DNA of 64,000 nucleotides from positions 186,001 through 250,000 of the forward strand of contig NZ_NSFT01000007.1 in NCBI RefSeq assembly GCF_002294725.1. Reading direction: 5' to 3'. This stretch comes from Mesorhizobium sp. WSM4313 (GTDB lineage: Bacteria > Pseudomonadota > Alphaproteobacteria > Rhizobiales > Rhizobiaceae). The notes under the pieces were generated by a model. That model made no database searches, was not told the DNA's origin, and was given only the letters and a program-made list of their open reading frames with translations. A program made the translations under genes and the position numbers. Below are positions 18,555 to 28,026 of the stretch, piece after piece; the stretch's first letter is position 1; the number at the start of each line of letters is the position of its first letter.

Positions 18555-19183
18555 CATCGAAAAACGGTCCTCTTCGTATCGGCATCGGCGGCCCGGTCGG
18601 CTCCGGCAAGACGACGCTCACCGAAAAGCTCTGCAAGGCGTTGCGCGACGATTTTTCGATCGCCGTCGTCACCAACGACATCTACACCAAGGAGGATGCG
18701 ATGATGCTCGCGCGGCTACAAGCATTGCCCGAAGAGCGCATCGTCGGCGTTGAGACCGGCGGCTGCCCGCATACGGCGATCCGCGAGGATGCCTCGATCA
18801 ATTTGCGCGCCATCGCCGAGCTGAACAAGAAATTCCCCGATCTCGACATCATCTTCATCGAATCCGGCGGCGACAATCTCGCAGCCACCTTCTCGCCTGA
18901 CCTTGCCGACTTGACCCTCTACGTCATCTCGGTCTGCCAGGGCGAGGAGATCCCGCGCAAGGGCGGCCCGGCCATCACCCGATCGGATTTCCTGATCATC
19001 AACAAGAGCGATCTGGCACCCTATGTGAACGTCAACCTCGACGTCATGGAGAGCGACGCCGGCCGCATGCGCGGCAAAAGGCCCTTCGGCTTCACTGATC
19101 TGTCGCGCGGCAAAGGCTTGCAGGAAGTGATCGACTTTATCGTCGAGCAGGGCGGCCTTCAGTCGACGCGCCCGGCGGCTTGA
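18551..19183 (+). CDS. ureG: Urease accessory GTPase UreG
   Basis: 210 residues. SIMIBI-class GTPase that powers nickel insertion into urease. P-loop [10 protein letters not shown] at 13-22; the metal-binding C72-P-H74 motif in [14 protein letters not shown]; guanine specificity segment NKSDLAP near 150-156. ATG at 18551 overlaps the previous stop. Last gene of the urease locus; 82 bases separate it from the aldolase-like gene, which has its own RBS. Confidence 0.98.
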   Translation: MTSKNGPLRIGIGGPVGSGKTTLTEKLCKALRDDFSIAVVTNDIYTKEDAMMLARLQALPEERIVGVETGGCPHTAIREDASINLRAIAELNKKFPDLDIIFIESGGDNLAATFSPDLADLTLYVISVCQGEEIPRKGGPAITRSDFLIINKSDLAPYVNVNLDVMESDAGRMRGKRPFGFTDLSRGKGLQEVIDFIVEQGGLQSTRPAA

Positions 19184-19265
19184 TCTGCTGAGCCACCGAT
19201 TATCGGTTGCTGGCAGCCGCCATGCGCGGCATTCTCGGAAAACAAACCCAAGCGGAGGATTTTCG

Positions 19266-20033
19266 ATGAGCCTTGCCCGCCTGCACAAGGAACCGCTGAG
19301 CAACCTGCCCTATTATGAGGAGCGGGTCGATCTCGCCGCCGCCTTCCGCTGGACGGCGCGGCTCAACATGCACGAAGCGGTGGCCAACCATTTCTCGCTG
19401 TCCGTCAACGACGAAGGCACGAAGTTCCTGATGAATCCCAACCAGGTGCATTTCTCGCGCATCAAGGCGAGCGACCTGCTGCTGATCGACGCCAACGATC
19501 CGGACACGCTGTCCGGCCCCAACGCGCCCGACCCGACCGCCTGGGGCCTGCACGGCGCCATCCACCGCAACGTCCCGCATGCGCGCTGCGCCATGCATGT
19601 CCATTCAATCCACGCCACGGTGCTTGCCTCGCTCGCCGATTCGACGCTGCCGCCGGTCGACCAGAACTCGGCCATGTTCTTCAACCGCCATGTTGTCGAC
19701 GCCAATTATGGCGGCTTGGCCTTCGAGGAAGAGGGCGAGCGCTGCTCGCAGCTTCTCACCGACCCCAAGGTCAAGGTGATGGTCATGGGCAATCACGGCG
19801 TCATGGTCATCGGCGACACCGTCGCCGACACCTTCAACCGCATGTTCTATTTCGAACGCGCCGCCGAGACCTACATCAAGGCGCTGTGGACCGGCCGTCC
19901 GCTGCGCACCCTCTCCTACGAGATCGCCGAGAAGACCGCGCGCGAGATGGACGATTATCCCGGCCAGGCCGAGCGCCATCTGGCCGAGCTGAAAGCGATT
20001 CTCGACGAGGAAGAGCCGGTCTATCGGAATTGA
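19266..20033 (+). CDS. Class II aldolase/adducin family protein
   Basis: 255 residues. The class II aldolase fold uses three His for a divalent metal: HVHS (near residue 113-116) and the later GNHGVMVIG loop are visible. Relatives include fuculose- and ribulose-phosphate aldolases/epimerases, but adducin-like members of this length often have unknown substrates, and this one lacks a neighbouring kinase of its own. It lies just downstream of ureG on the same strand and upstream of a long repeat. RBS GGAGGA. It might serve sugar metabolism together with the polyol genes to its right, though the repeat separates them. Confidence 0.86.
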   Translation: MSLARLHKEPLSNLPYYEERVDLAAAFRWTARLNMHEAVANHFSLSVNDEGTKFLMNPNQVHFSRIKASDLLLIDANDPDTLSGPNAPDPTAWGLHGAIHRNVPHARCAMHVHSIHATVLASLADSTLPPVDQNSAMFFNRHVVDANYGGLAFEEEGERCSQLLTDPKVKVMVMGNHGVMVIGDTVADTFNRMFYFERAAETYIKALWTGRPLRTLSYEIAEKTAREMDDYPGQAERHLAELKAILDEEEPVYRN

Positions 20034-20047
20034 TCTTCCTTCTCCCC

Positions 20048-20360
20048 GGTTACGCTATACACATCCTCTGTGGCTGTCGTGACCGATCCGGCCGAGGCCT
20101 AATTGCCACGTGGTTCCCCCAATCCGTCGCTGCTTCGCAGCGCCACCTTTCCCCCCTCCGGAGGGAAAGGAAGGGAGCGTTGCTGGACGGGCGTTGACGG
20201 CAAAAAGCTTGGCCCCTTGTCTCTACCCCGTCGATCGGGGGAGAGGTGGCTCGGCGAAGCCGAGACGGAGTGGGGGTCGACCAGCGCTACATAAGACAAT
20301 GCATGCGCCAAGCTGCCATGCAGGCTATCGCCAGAGACCAGCTGCTCGGAAATGTGTGCC
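20048..20360. repeat. Long composite repeat (~310 bp), left copy
   Basis: Nearly identical over its length to 32731-33045, in the same orientation. Shared landmarks in order: ACACATC, GTGGTTCCCCCAATCCGTCG, CCTCCGGAGGGAAAGGAAGG, GACGGCAAAAAGCTTGG, TACCCCGTCGATCGGGGGAG, GTCGACCAGCGCTACAT, CAATGCATGCGCCAAGCT and GGAAATGTGTG. The inner part (about 20111-20280) is a family B palindrome. The stretch 20034-20370 contains no gene. Confidence 0.87.
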
Positions 20361-20369
20361 GTTGCCCGT

Positions 20370-20410
20370 TTCACGGGGAGAAGGTGCCGGCAGGCGGATG
20401 AGGGGCAGCG
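20370..20410. repeat. Half palindromic element inside the 3' end of the HAD gene
   Basis: TTCACGGGGAGAAGGTGCCG followed by GCAGGCGGATGAGGGGCAGCG. It aligns with the right arm of the element at 54001-54041 with about five mismatches in 41 bases. It contains the HAD stop codon. The matching left arm is not found nearby, so only one arm is present. Confidence 0.72.
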
Positions 20411-21054
20411 CTGACGCCGGGGCTCAGCCCCAACTGCGTGCGCAGCTCTTCGGCGCTGTTGATGACGATCGCGCCGGCCGGACCTTCCATCGGCGCTTCC
20501 GGCCAGAAGATCGTCTTCATGCCCGCCGCCAGTCCGGCCATGGCGCCTGTCAGGCTGTCGTCGACGGCAAAAGCATCCGCCGGATCGACGCCGGCGAGAT
20601 AGGCGGCGCGCAGGAATGGTTCGGGAAGCGGCTTGCCGTCAATTACGTCATTGCGGCTGACCGTCATCATGCCCGGATAGGTGAGGCCGACGGCGCGCAG
20701 ATTGGCGTCAACGATGAGTCGGTCGGAGTTGGACACCACCGCCTGCTCGACGCCGAGCGCGCGCAATTCGTTGAACACTTCGATCGCGCCGGGGCGTGGC
20801 TTCAGCGTTTCGGCCAGCGGCAGATAGTGATTGTATTTGCGCACGATCCAGTCGTCGAAGGGCAGGGCGAGGCCGAACTCGTCGCGCAGCATTTCGTAGA
20901 CCGGCCATGCCGCGATGCCGAGCACGCGCTGATGCAGGTCGGGCGGCGGGGCGATGCCGACGCTGCGCAGCGCCGCCACAAGTGCCGCCTCGTGCAGCGG
21001 CTCGCTGTCGACCAGCGTCCCGTCCATATCCCAGAAAACGGCTTTCGGCGTCAT
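20371..21054 (-). CDS. HAD-superfamily phosphatase (phosphoglycolate/beta-phosphoglucomutase type)
   Basis: 227 residues. Motif I DMDGTLVDSE at residues 9-18 supplies the nucleophile Asp; motif II is VVSNSDR, and motif III/IV is the GKPLPEPF...VDDSLTGAMAG segment with its acidic pair. The cap domain lies between. Likely a phosphatase for a sugar phosphate. The final 14 or so residues (SAAPHPPAGTFSP) are encoded by half of a palindromic repeat that closely matches 54001-54041, so the natural C-terminus may have been replaced. Divergent from the SorC regulator. Confidence 0.9.
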   Translation of the reverse strand: MTPKAVFWDMDGTLVDSEPLHEAALVAALRSVGIAPPPDLHQRVLGIAAWPVYEMLRDEFGLALPFDDWIVRKYNHYLPLAETLKPRPGAIEVFNELRALGVEQAVVSNSDRLIVDANLRAVGLTYPGMMTVSRNDVIDGKPLPEPFLRAAYLAGVDPADAFAVDDSLTGAMAGLAAGMKTIFWPEAPMEGPAGAIVINSAEELRTQLGLSPGVSAAPHPPAGTFSP

Positions 21055-21166
21055 GCGCGGCTCCTTTCGCCGATCCCCTTAATCGGTTTCCCGGGGGAGA
21101 TAAACCGTCCCGCCGGCAAATGGTTGGGCAAGCGGCGAATTGATCCTTCGGCATCAGGAAAGCTTC

Positions 21167-21180
21167 CAAGCAATTGCTCT
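21167..21180. promoter_or_regulatory. Possible SorC-family operator before the SorC gene
   Basis: CAAGCAATTGCTCT contains a perfect 10-base dyad, AGCAATTGCT, and agrees with the idealised palindrome TGAGCAATTGCTCA at 11 of 14 positions. A closer version stands upstream of smoE (23563-23576). It lies about 80 bases before the GTG of the regulator in the divergent gap with the HAD gene, where autoregulation would act. Inferred from pattern only. Confidence 0.45.
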
Positions 21181-21261
21181 TTCGATAGACAATTGCGCGT
21201 CGGCGCAATCGCTGTAAGCTATGGCGCCCGTTTCAGCATTCTGCGGGCTGGGAGGCGAGAC

Positions 21262-22218
21262 GTGAATTCGCGACAGGAAATCGGCAGCACCAGGTTGGAC
21301 GACGCCGCGCGCGCCGGCTGGCTTTATTATGTTGCCGGCAACACGCAGGACCAGATCGCCGCCAAGCTGGGCATCTCCAGGCAGACGGCGCAGCGGCTGG
21401 TATCGCTCGCCATGTCGGAGGGCCTGATCAAGGTGCGGGTCGATCATCCGATCGCCAACTGCCTGGACCTCGCCGCGCGGCTGAAGTCGCGCTTCGCGCT
21501 CGACCTTGTCGAGGTGGTGCCGAGCGACCCGACGTCGAGCTCGACGACGATCGGCATCGCCGAGGCGGCCGCGGCCGAGATCGAACGCCGGCTGCGCTCC
21601 GAGGCTCCCATCGTCATGGCGATCGGCACCGGGCGCACGCTGAAGGCGGCGATCGAGCAACTGCCGCCGATGGACTGCCCGCAGCACAAGGTCGTGTCCT
21701 TGACCGGCAACATCTCGCCCGATGGCTCGGCCGCCTTCTACAACGTCATCTTCACCATGGCCGACCGCGTCAAGGCGCGGTCGTTCCCGATGCCGCTGCC
21801 GGTCATTGCGTCCTCGCCGGAAGAGCGCGAGATGCTGCTCAACCAGCCGATGATCCAGCCTACATTGGCGCTGGCGGCCGAGGCCGATGTCACCTTCGTC
21901 GGCATCGGCGATCTCGGGCCCAAGGCCCCGCTCTACGAGGACGGCTTCATTTCCGAAAACGAGTTGAAGGCGCTGCAGAAGGCAGGCGGCATCGCCGAGA
22001 TCGTCGGCTGGGTGTACGACCGCGAAGGCCGCATGATCGAAGGCATCACCAATGACCGCGTGTCTTCCGCCGCGCTGCCGTCGCGGGAAAGGTCGCTGGT
22101 CATCGCTCTGGCCATGGGCGAACGCAAGCTGGCGGGCATCCTGGCCGCCGTCAACCGCCGGCTGGTCAACGGCCTCATCACCGACGAACGCACGGCCGAA
22201 GCACTGCTTGCCGGCTAA
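21262..22218 (+). CDS. SorC/DeoR-type sugar-binding transcriptional regulator
   Basis: 318 residues from a GTG at 21262 with GGGAGG upstream. Residues 13-60 form the helix-turn-helix (NTQDQIAAKLGISRQTAQRL), followed by the long sugar-binding domain of the SorC family, with GTGRTLKAAIEQLP (about 120-133) and VGIGDLGPKAPLYEDGF near residue 215. Members sense phosphorylated sugars or polyols. The position just before an smo-type polyol operon makes it the likely regulator; dyads before its own start and before smoE support that. The open frame upstream to 20110 is only repeat and spacer DNA. Confidence 0.92.
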   Translation: MNSRQEIGSTRLDDAARAGWLYYVAGNTQDQIAAKLGISRQTAQRLVSLAMSEGLIKVRVDHPIANCLDLAARLKSRFALDLVEVVPSDPTSSSTTIGIAEAAAAEIERRLRSEAPIVMAIGTGRTLKAAIEQLPPMDCPQHKVVSLTGNISPDGSAAFYNVIFTMADRVKARSFPMPLPVIASSPEEREMLLNQPMIQPTLALAAEADVTFVGIGDLGPKAPLYEDGFISENELKALQKAGGIAEIVGWVYDREGRMIEGITNDRVSSAALPSRERSLVIALAMGERKLAGILAAVNRRLVNGLITDERTAEALLAG

Positions 22219-22239
22219 TTGCCCATAAAAAGTGCCGGG

Positions 22240-22425
22240 CTATTGCGAGCGGCCGCGCGGATCGTTGCCGTCGAGAAAACCCATGTCGCGCTGCAGATGC
22301 TCGGAAAATTCCCGGACATCGAGATAACCGCGCCTGCGGCCCGAAAACCTTGCAAATTCCCGCAGGAGCGTGAAAAACCAGCCTTGTGCCGGGGTGGAAA
22401 CGAGCTTTTCCTGAACCGTGACCAT
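22240..22425 (-). CDS. Small DUF1127-like protein
   Basis: 61 residues from the ATG at 22425 (MVTVQEKLVSTPAQGWF). The C-terminal half, REFSEHLQRDMGFLDGN, resembles the short helical motif of DUF1127/YjiS-like proteins, which often end with a similar 'hits the floor, degrade or bind RNA' type of Arg/Asp-rich helix and which in alphaproteobacteria affect RNA turnover and phosphate responses. AAGG lies ahead of the ATG. It is divergent from the LysR gene, an arrangement common for this family in rhizobia as I recall. Moderate confidence because it is short. Confidence 0.62.
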   Translation of the reverse strand: MVTVQEKLVSTPAQGWFFTLLREFARFSGRRRGYLDVREFSEHLQRDMGFLDGNDPRGRSQ

Positions 22426-22535
22426 GATCGTCAGCCTTCGCAATGCTTGAACTGGATTGATCGTCGACCCCAAATATCGGTCTGGCCGGTTCGTGCTTCC
22501 AATCAAACCTCGATCATGACCCATAAGGAGGCCTT

Positions 22536-23444
22536 ATGCCCGATCTCAGCTCTCCGCAGCTTGCGCCCCTGCCGCCGCTGCAGGCGATCCGAGTGTTCGA
22601 GGCGGTGGCCAGGCACCTGTCCTTCACCAAGGCCGCGCAGGAGTTGGGCATGACCCAGGCGGCTGCGAGCTACCAGATCAAGCTGCTCGAGGAGCGCATC
22701 GGCGCGCCGCTGTTCCTGCGCCGTCCACGACAGATCGAGTTGACCGAGCCCGGCCAGCGCCTGGCGCCCGCCGTCAGCGAAGCCTTCGCCATCCTGGGCC
22801 AGGCCTATGCCGCGGCGCGCGGTGGCGCCGACGGCCTGCTCTGCATCACCACCGTGCTGACCTTTGCCTCGAACTGGCTGGCGCAGCATCTGGGCGCGTT
22901 CCAGCTCGCGCATCCGGCACTTGCCGTGCGGCTCGACACGTCGAGCCGCCTGACCGATTTCGCGCGCGAGGATGTCGATCTCGCCATCCGCTCCGGCGCC
23001 GGCAAATGGCCGGGCCTGGAGGCGCATAAGCTGCTCGACGCCGATTTCACGCCGATGCTGAGCCCGAAGCTCGCGGCGAGCATCGGCGGCGTCAGGGAGC
23101 CGGCGGACCTGTTGCGCCTGCCGATCCTCGACCCCGGCGACATCTGGTGGACGCAATGGTTCGAGGCCGCCGGCGTGACCGGGCACGACCTCGCCAAACG
23201 GCCGGGCTCCAGCATGGGCGCGCAGGCCTATGAAGCGAACGCAGCCATGGCCGGCCATGGCGTTGCGATCCTGACCAGGTCGTTGTTCAAGAACGAGATC
23301 GCCGACGGCCGCCTGATCCAGCCATTCGACCTCGTCGGCGACGACGGCCATGCCTATTGGCTGGTCTATCCGACGGCACGCCGCAACGTGCCGAAGATCC
23401 GCGCCTTCCGCGACTGGCTCCTGGCCGAGATCGCCTGCCCGTAA
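22536..23444 (+). CDS. LysR-family transcriptional regulator (GcvA-like)
   Basis: 302 residues. The winged helix at about 12-70 contains LQAIRVFEAVARHLSFTKAA and GMTQAAASYQIKLLEE, and the effector domain follows from about residue 95. The N-terminal pattern and the end segment (FRDWLLAEIA) resemble the GcvA/AmpR group. Strong RBS AGGAGG before the ATG. Divergent from the small DUF1127-like gene, the likely direct target; a role in the polyol operon 175 bases downstream is possible but less likely than SorC. Confidence 0.93.
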   Translation: MPDLSSPQLAPLPPLQAIRVFEAVARHLSFTKAAQELGMTQAAASYQIKLLEERIGAPLFLRRPRQIELTEPGQRLAPAVSEAFAILGQAYAAARGGADGLLCITTVLTFASNWLAQHLGAFQLAHPALAVRLDTSSRLTDFAREDVDLAIRSGAGKWPGLEAHKLLDADFTPMLSPKLAASIGGVREPADLLRLPILDPGDIWWTQWFEAAGVTGHDLAKRPGSSMGAQAYEANAAMAGHGVAILTRSLFKNEIADGRLIQPFDLVGDDGHAYWLVYPTARRNVPKIRAFRDWLLAEIACP

Positions 23445-23542
23445 GCCAATCGCCCTGATGTTCCTCCTCCCTAGGGTACCGGCGCCTCGCCCGACCGGGT
23501 CGTGCGGCGTCATTTCTGCTGCGCTGCAGCACAGATTCAGGG

Positions 23543-23576
23543 TTGACATAATTCACGCCAAGTGAGTAATTGCTCA
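23543..23576 (+). promoter_or_regulatory. Putative smoE promoter with overlapping palindromic operator
   Basis: TTGACA at 23543-23548, then a 16-base spacer and AGTAAT (23565-23570) as a weak -10. A dyad TGAGTAATTGCTCA (23563-23576), one mismatch short of a perfect palindrome, overlaps the -10. This fits repression by the SorC-family protein encoded upstream. The transporter start codon is 43 bases further on. Confidence 0.5.
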
Positions 23577-23618
23577 GAGCCAAGGCAAATGCTCATCTTG
23601 GTTTATGGGAGGAATTTG

Positions 23619-24929
23619 ATGAAACTTCGCACGCTCACCCTGGGCCTGTTGTCGGCCAGCGCCCTCGCTTTCGCCGCGCATGCCGAATCCATCACCATCG
23701 CCACCGTCAACAATGGCGACATGGTCCGCATGCAGAAGCTGACGGACGACTTCACCAAGGCCAACCCCGACATCCAGCTCAACTGGGTGACGCTTGAAGA
23801 GAACGTGCTGCGCGAGCGCGTCACGACCGATATCGCCACCAAGGGCGGCCAGTACGACGTCATGACCATCGGCACCTACGAGGTTCCGATCTGGGCAAAG
23901 CAGAGCTGGCTCCTGCCGCTCGACAAGCTCGGCGACGACTATGACGTCAAGGACATCATCCCGGCCATCGCCGGCGGCCTTTCGGTCGACGGCAAGCTCT
24001 ATGCCGCGCCCTTCTACGGCGAGAGCTCCTTCGTCATGTACCGCAAGGACCTGATGGAGAAGGCTGGCTTGAAGATGCCCGACGCGCCGACCTGGGACTT
24101 CATCAAGCAGGCCGCCGACAAGATGACCGACCGCGCCAATGGCGTGAATGGCGTGTGCCTGCGCGGCAAGGCCGGCTGGGGCGAGAACATGGCCTTCCTC
24201 ACCGCCATGTCGAATTCCTTCGGCGCCCGCTGGTTCGACGAGAACTGGAAGCCGCAATTCGATCAGCCCGAATGGAAGAACACGCTGCAGTTCTATGTCG
24301 ACCTGATGAAAGCCGACGGTCCGGAAGGCGCTTCGTCCAACGGCTTCAACGAGAACCTCGCCCTCTTCCAGCAGGGCAAGTGCGGCATGTGGATCGACGC
24401 CACGGTCGCGGCGTCCTTCGTCTCAGATCCGAAGGCCTCGAAGGTCGCGGACAAGGTCGGCTATGCGCTGGCGCCCGACAACGGCCTCGGCAAGCGCGGC
24501 AACTGGCTGTGGGCATGGTCGCTCGCCATCCCCGCCGGCACCCAGAAGGCCGACGCCGCCGAGAAATTCGTTTCATGGGCGACCTCGAAGCACTATCTCG
24601 AGCTCGTCGCCTCGAAGGAGGGCTGGGCCAACGTTCCTCCTGGAACGCGCTCCTCGCTCTACGCCAATCCGGAGTACCAGAAGGCGGCGCCCTTCGCGAA
24701 GATGACGCTGGACTCCATCAACGCCGCCGATCCGACGCATCCGACCGTCAAGCCGGTGCCCTATGTCGGCGTGCAGTTCGTCGCCATCCCTGAATTCCAG
24801 GGCCTCGGCACCACCGTCGGCCAGCTCTTCTCGGCAGCCCTTGCCGGCCAGTCGAGCGTCGACGACGCGCTGAAGCAGGCTCAGGACGCCGCCACCGCGG
24901 CGATGACGGAAGGCGGCTACATCAAGTAA
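23619..24929 (+). CDS. smoE: Polyol ABC transporter, periplasmic binding protein (SmoE-like)
   Basis: 436 residues. Signal peptide about 1-22 (MKLRTLTLGLLSASALAFA, cleavage at HAES). The mature protein is a family 1 extracellular solute-binding protein with ITIATVNNGDMVRMQ and YEVPIWAKQSWL stretches I associate with the sorbitol/mannitol binding protein SmoE. It captures hexitols in the periplasm and hands them to the SmoF/SmoG permeases. RBS GGGAGGA; the in-frame extension to 23562 lacks a signal sequence and is rejected. First gene of a seven- or eight-gene polyol operon. Confidence 0.92.
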   Translation: MKLRTLTLGLLSASALAFAAHAESITIATVNNGDMVRMQKLTDDFTKANPDIQLNWVTLEENVLRERVTTDIATKGGQYDVMTIGTYEVPIWAKQSWLLPLDKLGDDYDVKDIIPAIAGGLSVDGKLYAAPFYGESSFVMYRKDLMEKAGLKMPDAPTWDFIKQAADKMTDRANGVNGVCLRGKAGWGENMAFLTAMSNSFGARWFDENWKPQFDQPEWKNTLQFYVDLMKADGPEGASSNGFNENLALFQQGKCGMWIDATVAASFVSDPKASKVADKVGYALAPDNGLGKRGNWLWAWSLAIPAGTQKADAAEKFVSWATSKHYLELVASKEGWANVPPGTRSSLYANPEYQKAAPFAKMTLDSINAADPTHPTVKPVPYVGVQFVAIPEFQGLGTTVGQLFSAALAGQSSVDDALKQAQDAATAAMTEGGYIK

Positions 24930-25072
24930 GGCTCCTCCCGGTGCCGAACGCCGGTAGCGCATCATGACCGGCAAGGGGCCGCCCGAAACCCAGTTCGGGC
25001 GGCCACCCTTCAAAATCGGGAAAATTCTGGCACGACTCTGAAAATCCGGCTGACCTTGGGAGGGTGACCGTC

Positions 25073-25945
25073 ATGGCTACTCAGCAAACCCGTTCGCTTG
25101 CCCGTTTCATGATGGCGCCATCGGTGATCCTGCTGTTCGTCTGGATGATCGTGCCGCTGCTGTTCACGCTGTGGTTCTCGTTCCAGCAATACAATCCGCT
25201 GAACCCGATCCGTAACGGCTTTGTCGGCTTCTCGAACTACGCGCTGTTCTATTCCAACCCGGCCTTCCTCTCCTCGATCCTCAACACGCTCATCATCGTT
25301 GTCAGCGTGCTGGTCATCACCGTGGTCGGGGGCATCCTTTTGGCGTTGTTGCTCGACCAGCCGATCTGGGGCCAGGGCATCGTGCGCATCCTGGTCATCT
25401 CGCCGTTCTTCGTCATGCCGCCGGTCGCGGCGCTGGTCTGGAAGAACATGATCATGCATCCGCAATACGGCGTCTTTGCCGATATAGCGCGCTTTTTCGG
25501 CGCCGAGCCGATCGACTGGTTCGGCCAGCATCCGCTGACCGCTATCATCCTCATCGTCGCCTGGCAGTGGCTGCCCTTCGCCACGCTGATCCTGCTGACT
25601 TCGCTGCAATCGCTCGACGGCGAGCAGAAGGAAGCGGCCGAGATGGACGGCGCCGGCTTTATTAGCCGGTTCATCTATCTGACGCTGCCGCATATGTCGC
25701 GCGCCATCACCGTCGTCATCCTGATCCAGACGATCTTCCTGCTGTCGGTCTATGCCGAGATCCTGGTCACCACCAATGGCGGCCCGGGCTATGCCTCCAC
25801 CAACCTGCCCTTCCTCGTCTACCAGAAGGCGCTCCTGGAGTTCAAAATCGGGCAGGCGTCCGCTGGCGGCGTGATCGCCGTCATTCTCGCCAACATCGTT
25901 GCCTTCTTCGCCATGCGCGCCGTCGGCAAGAACCTGGACAAGTAG
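25073..25945 (+). CDS. smoF: Polyol ABC transporter permease (SmoF-like)
   Basis: 290 residues, six transmembrane helices. The cytoplasmic coupling loop EAAEMDGAGFISRFIYLTLP (about 190-209) has the EAA...G motif that docks the ATPase. CUT1 subfamily. Start at ATG 25073 with GGGAGGG eight bases upstream is preferred over the GTG at 25064. Separated from the partner permease by 205 bases that hold a family B repeat, an unusual gap within such an operon. Confidence 0.93.
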   Translation: MATQQTRSLARFMMAPSVILLFVWMIVPLLFTLWFSFQQYNPLNPIRNGFVGFSNYALFYSNPAFLSSILNTLIIVVSVLVITVVGGILLALLLDQPIWGQGIVRILVISPFFVMPPVAALVWKNMIMHPQYGVFADIARFFGAEPIDWFGQHPLTAIILIVAWQWLPFATLILLTSLQSLDGEQKEAAEMDGAGFISRFIYLTLPHMSRAITVVILIQTIFLLSVYAEILVTTNGGPGYASTNLPFLVYQKALLEFKIGQASAGGVIAVILANIVAFFAMRAVGKNLDK

Positions 25946-25972
25946 GGGGAGACGATGCCGCTTGCGCTGAAC

Positions 25973-26112
25973 CACCCCCACTCCGTCCCGCTGCGCGGGA
26001 CACCTCTCCCCCTGCCCGGGGGAGAGGAAACGCCTGCATCGAAGCCGCGCCCTTCCTCTACCCCGTCGATCGGGGGAGAGGTGGTTTGCGCAGCAAACCG
26101 GAGTGGGGGTCG
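25973..26112. repeat. Family B palindromic repeat inside the smo operon
   Basis: Left arm CCACCCCCACTCCGTCCC, right arm GGAGTGGGGGTCGACC; inner CTCTCCCCCTGCCCGGGGGA and TACCCCGTCGATCGGGGGAG hairpins. The right half matches the element within the 310-bp repeats. It separates smoF from smoG and, if transcribed, would form a strong hairpin inside the mRNA. Confidence 0.85.
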
Positions 26113-26150
26113 ACCCTGCTGCCAACATCGCCGATACGGGAGGACCTGAC

Positions 26151-26975
26151 ATGGCACGCGCAGTCACCACCCAGCACAAGACCATCGCCACGGCCGCGGC
26201 CTGGATCGTCGCCCTGCTGATCTTCTTTCCGATCCTTTATACGATCATCACCTCGTTCAAGTCCGAGCAGGAGGCGATCCAGGGCTTTGCACTGATCCCG
26301 TCCGGCACCATGGAGAGCTATGCCGAGGTGCAGGCGCAGAGCGGCTATTTCAAGTTCTTCCTGAACTCGGTGATCCTGTCGGTCGGCTCGACGCTGCTTG
26401 CGATCCTGATTGCGGTTCCGGCAGCCTGGTCGATGGCGTTCTCACCGACCAAGCGCACCAAGGACATCCTGATGTGGATGCTGTCCACCAAGATGATGCC
26501 GGCCGTCGCGGTGCTGTTCCCGATCTACCTGATTTTCCGCGACACCGGCCTGCTCGACAGCCGCGTCGGCCTCACCGTCATGCTGATGCTAATCAACCTG
26601 CCGATCGTGGTCTGGATGCTCTACACCTATTTCCGCGAAATCCCGGGCGAGATCCTGGAAGCGGCGCGGATGGACGGCGCCTCGCTGTGGAACGAGATCA
26701 TCTATGTGCTGACGCCGATGGCGGTTCCCGGCATCGCCTCGACCATGCTCTTGAACATCATCCTGGCCTGGAACGAGGCGTTCTGGACCATCCGGCTCAC
26801 CACCACCAATGCCGCGCCGCTGACGGCCTTCATCAGCTCCTTCTCCAGTCCGCAAGGCCTGTTCTGGGCAAAGCTGTCAGCGGCCTCGACGCTGGCGATC
26901 GCGCCGATCCTGATCATGGGCTGGTTCAGCCAGAAGCAGCTGGTGCGCGGCCTCACCTTTGGCGCCGTGAAGTAG
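26151..26975 (+). CDS. smoG: Polyol ABC transporter permease (SmoG-like)
   Basis: 274 residues with six helices and an EAA loop [20 protein letters not shown] (about 182-201). CUT1 inner-membrane permease that pairs with SmoF. ATG at 26151 has GGGAGGA seven bases upstream; the open frame from 26103 begins in the repeat. The downstream ATPase gene starts 46 bases after its stop. Confidence 0.93.
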   Translation: MARAVTTQHKTIATAAAWIVALLIFFPILYTIITSFKSEQEAIQGFALIPSGTMESYAEVQAQSGYFKFFLNSVILSVGSTLLAILIAVPAAWSMAFSPTKRTKDILMWMLSTKMMPAVAVLFPIYLIFRDTGLLDSRVGLTVMLMLINLPIVVWMLYTYFREIPGEILEAARMDGASLWNEIIYVLTPMAVPGIASTMLLNIILAWNEAFWTIRLTTTNAAPLTAFISSFSSPQGLFWAKLSAASTLAIAPILIMGWFSQKQLVRGLTFGAVK

Positions 26976-27021
26976 CAACGCCCAAGCGGCGGACGACGAA
27001 GACCATCCCCGGGAGGAAACC

Positions 27022-28022
<1,001 letters not shown>

Positions 28023-28026
<4 letters not shown>

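Noticed and set aside
20110..21261. N-terminal extension of the SorC regulator by 384 codons
   Set aside because: It covers a repeat and the antisense strand of a HAD gene; the GTG at 21262 has a good RBS and begins just before the helix-turn-helix.
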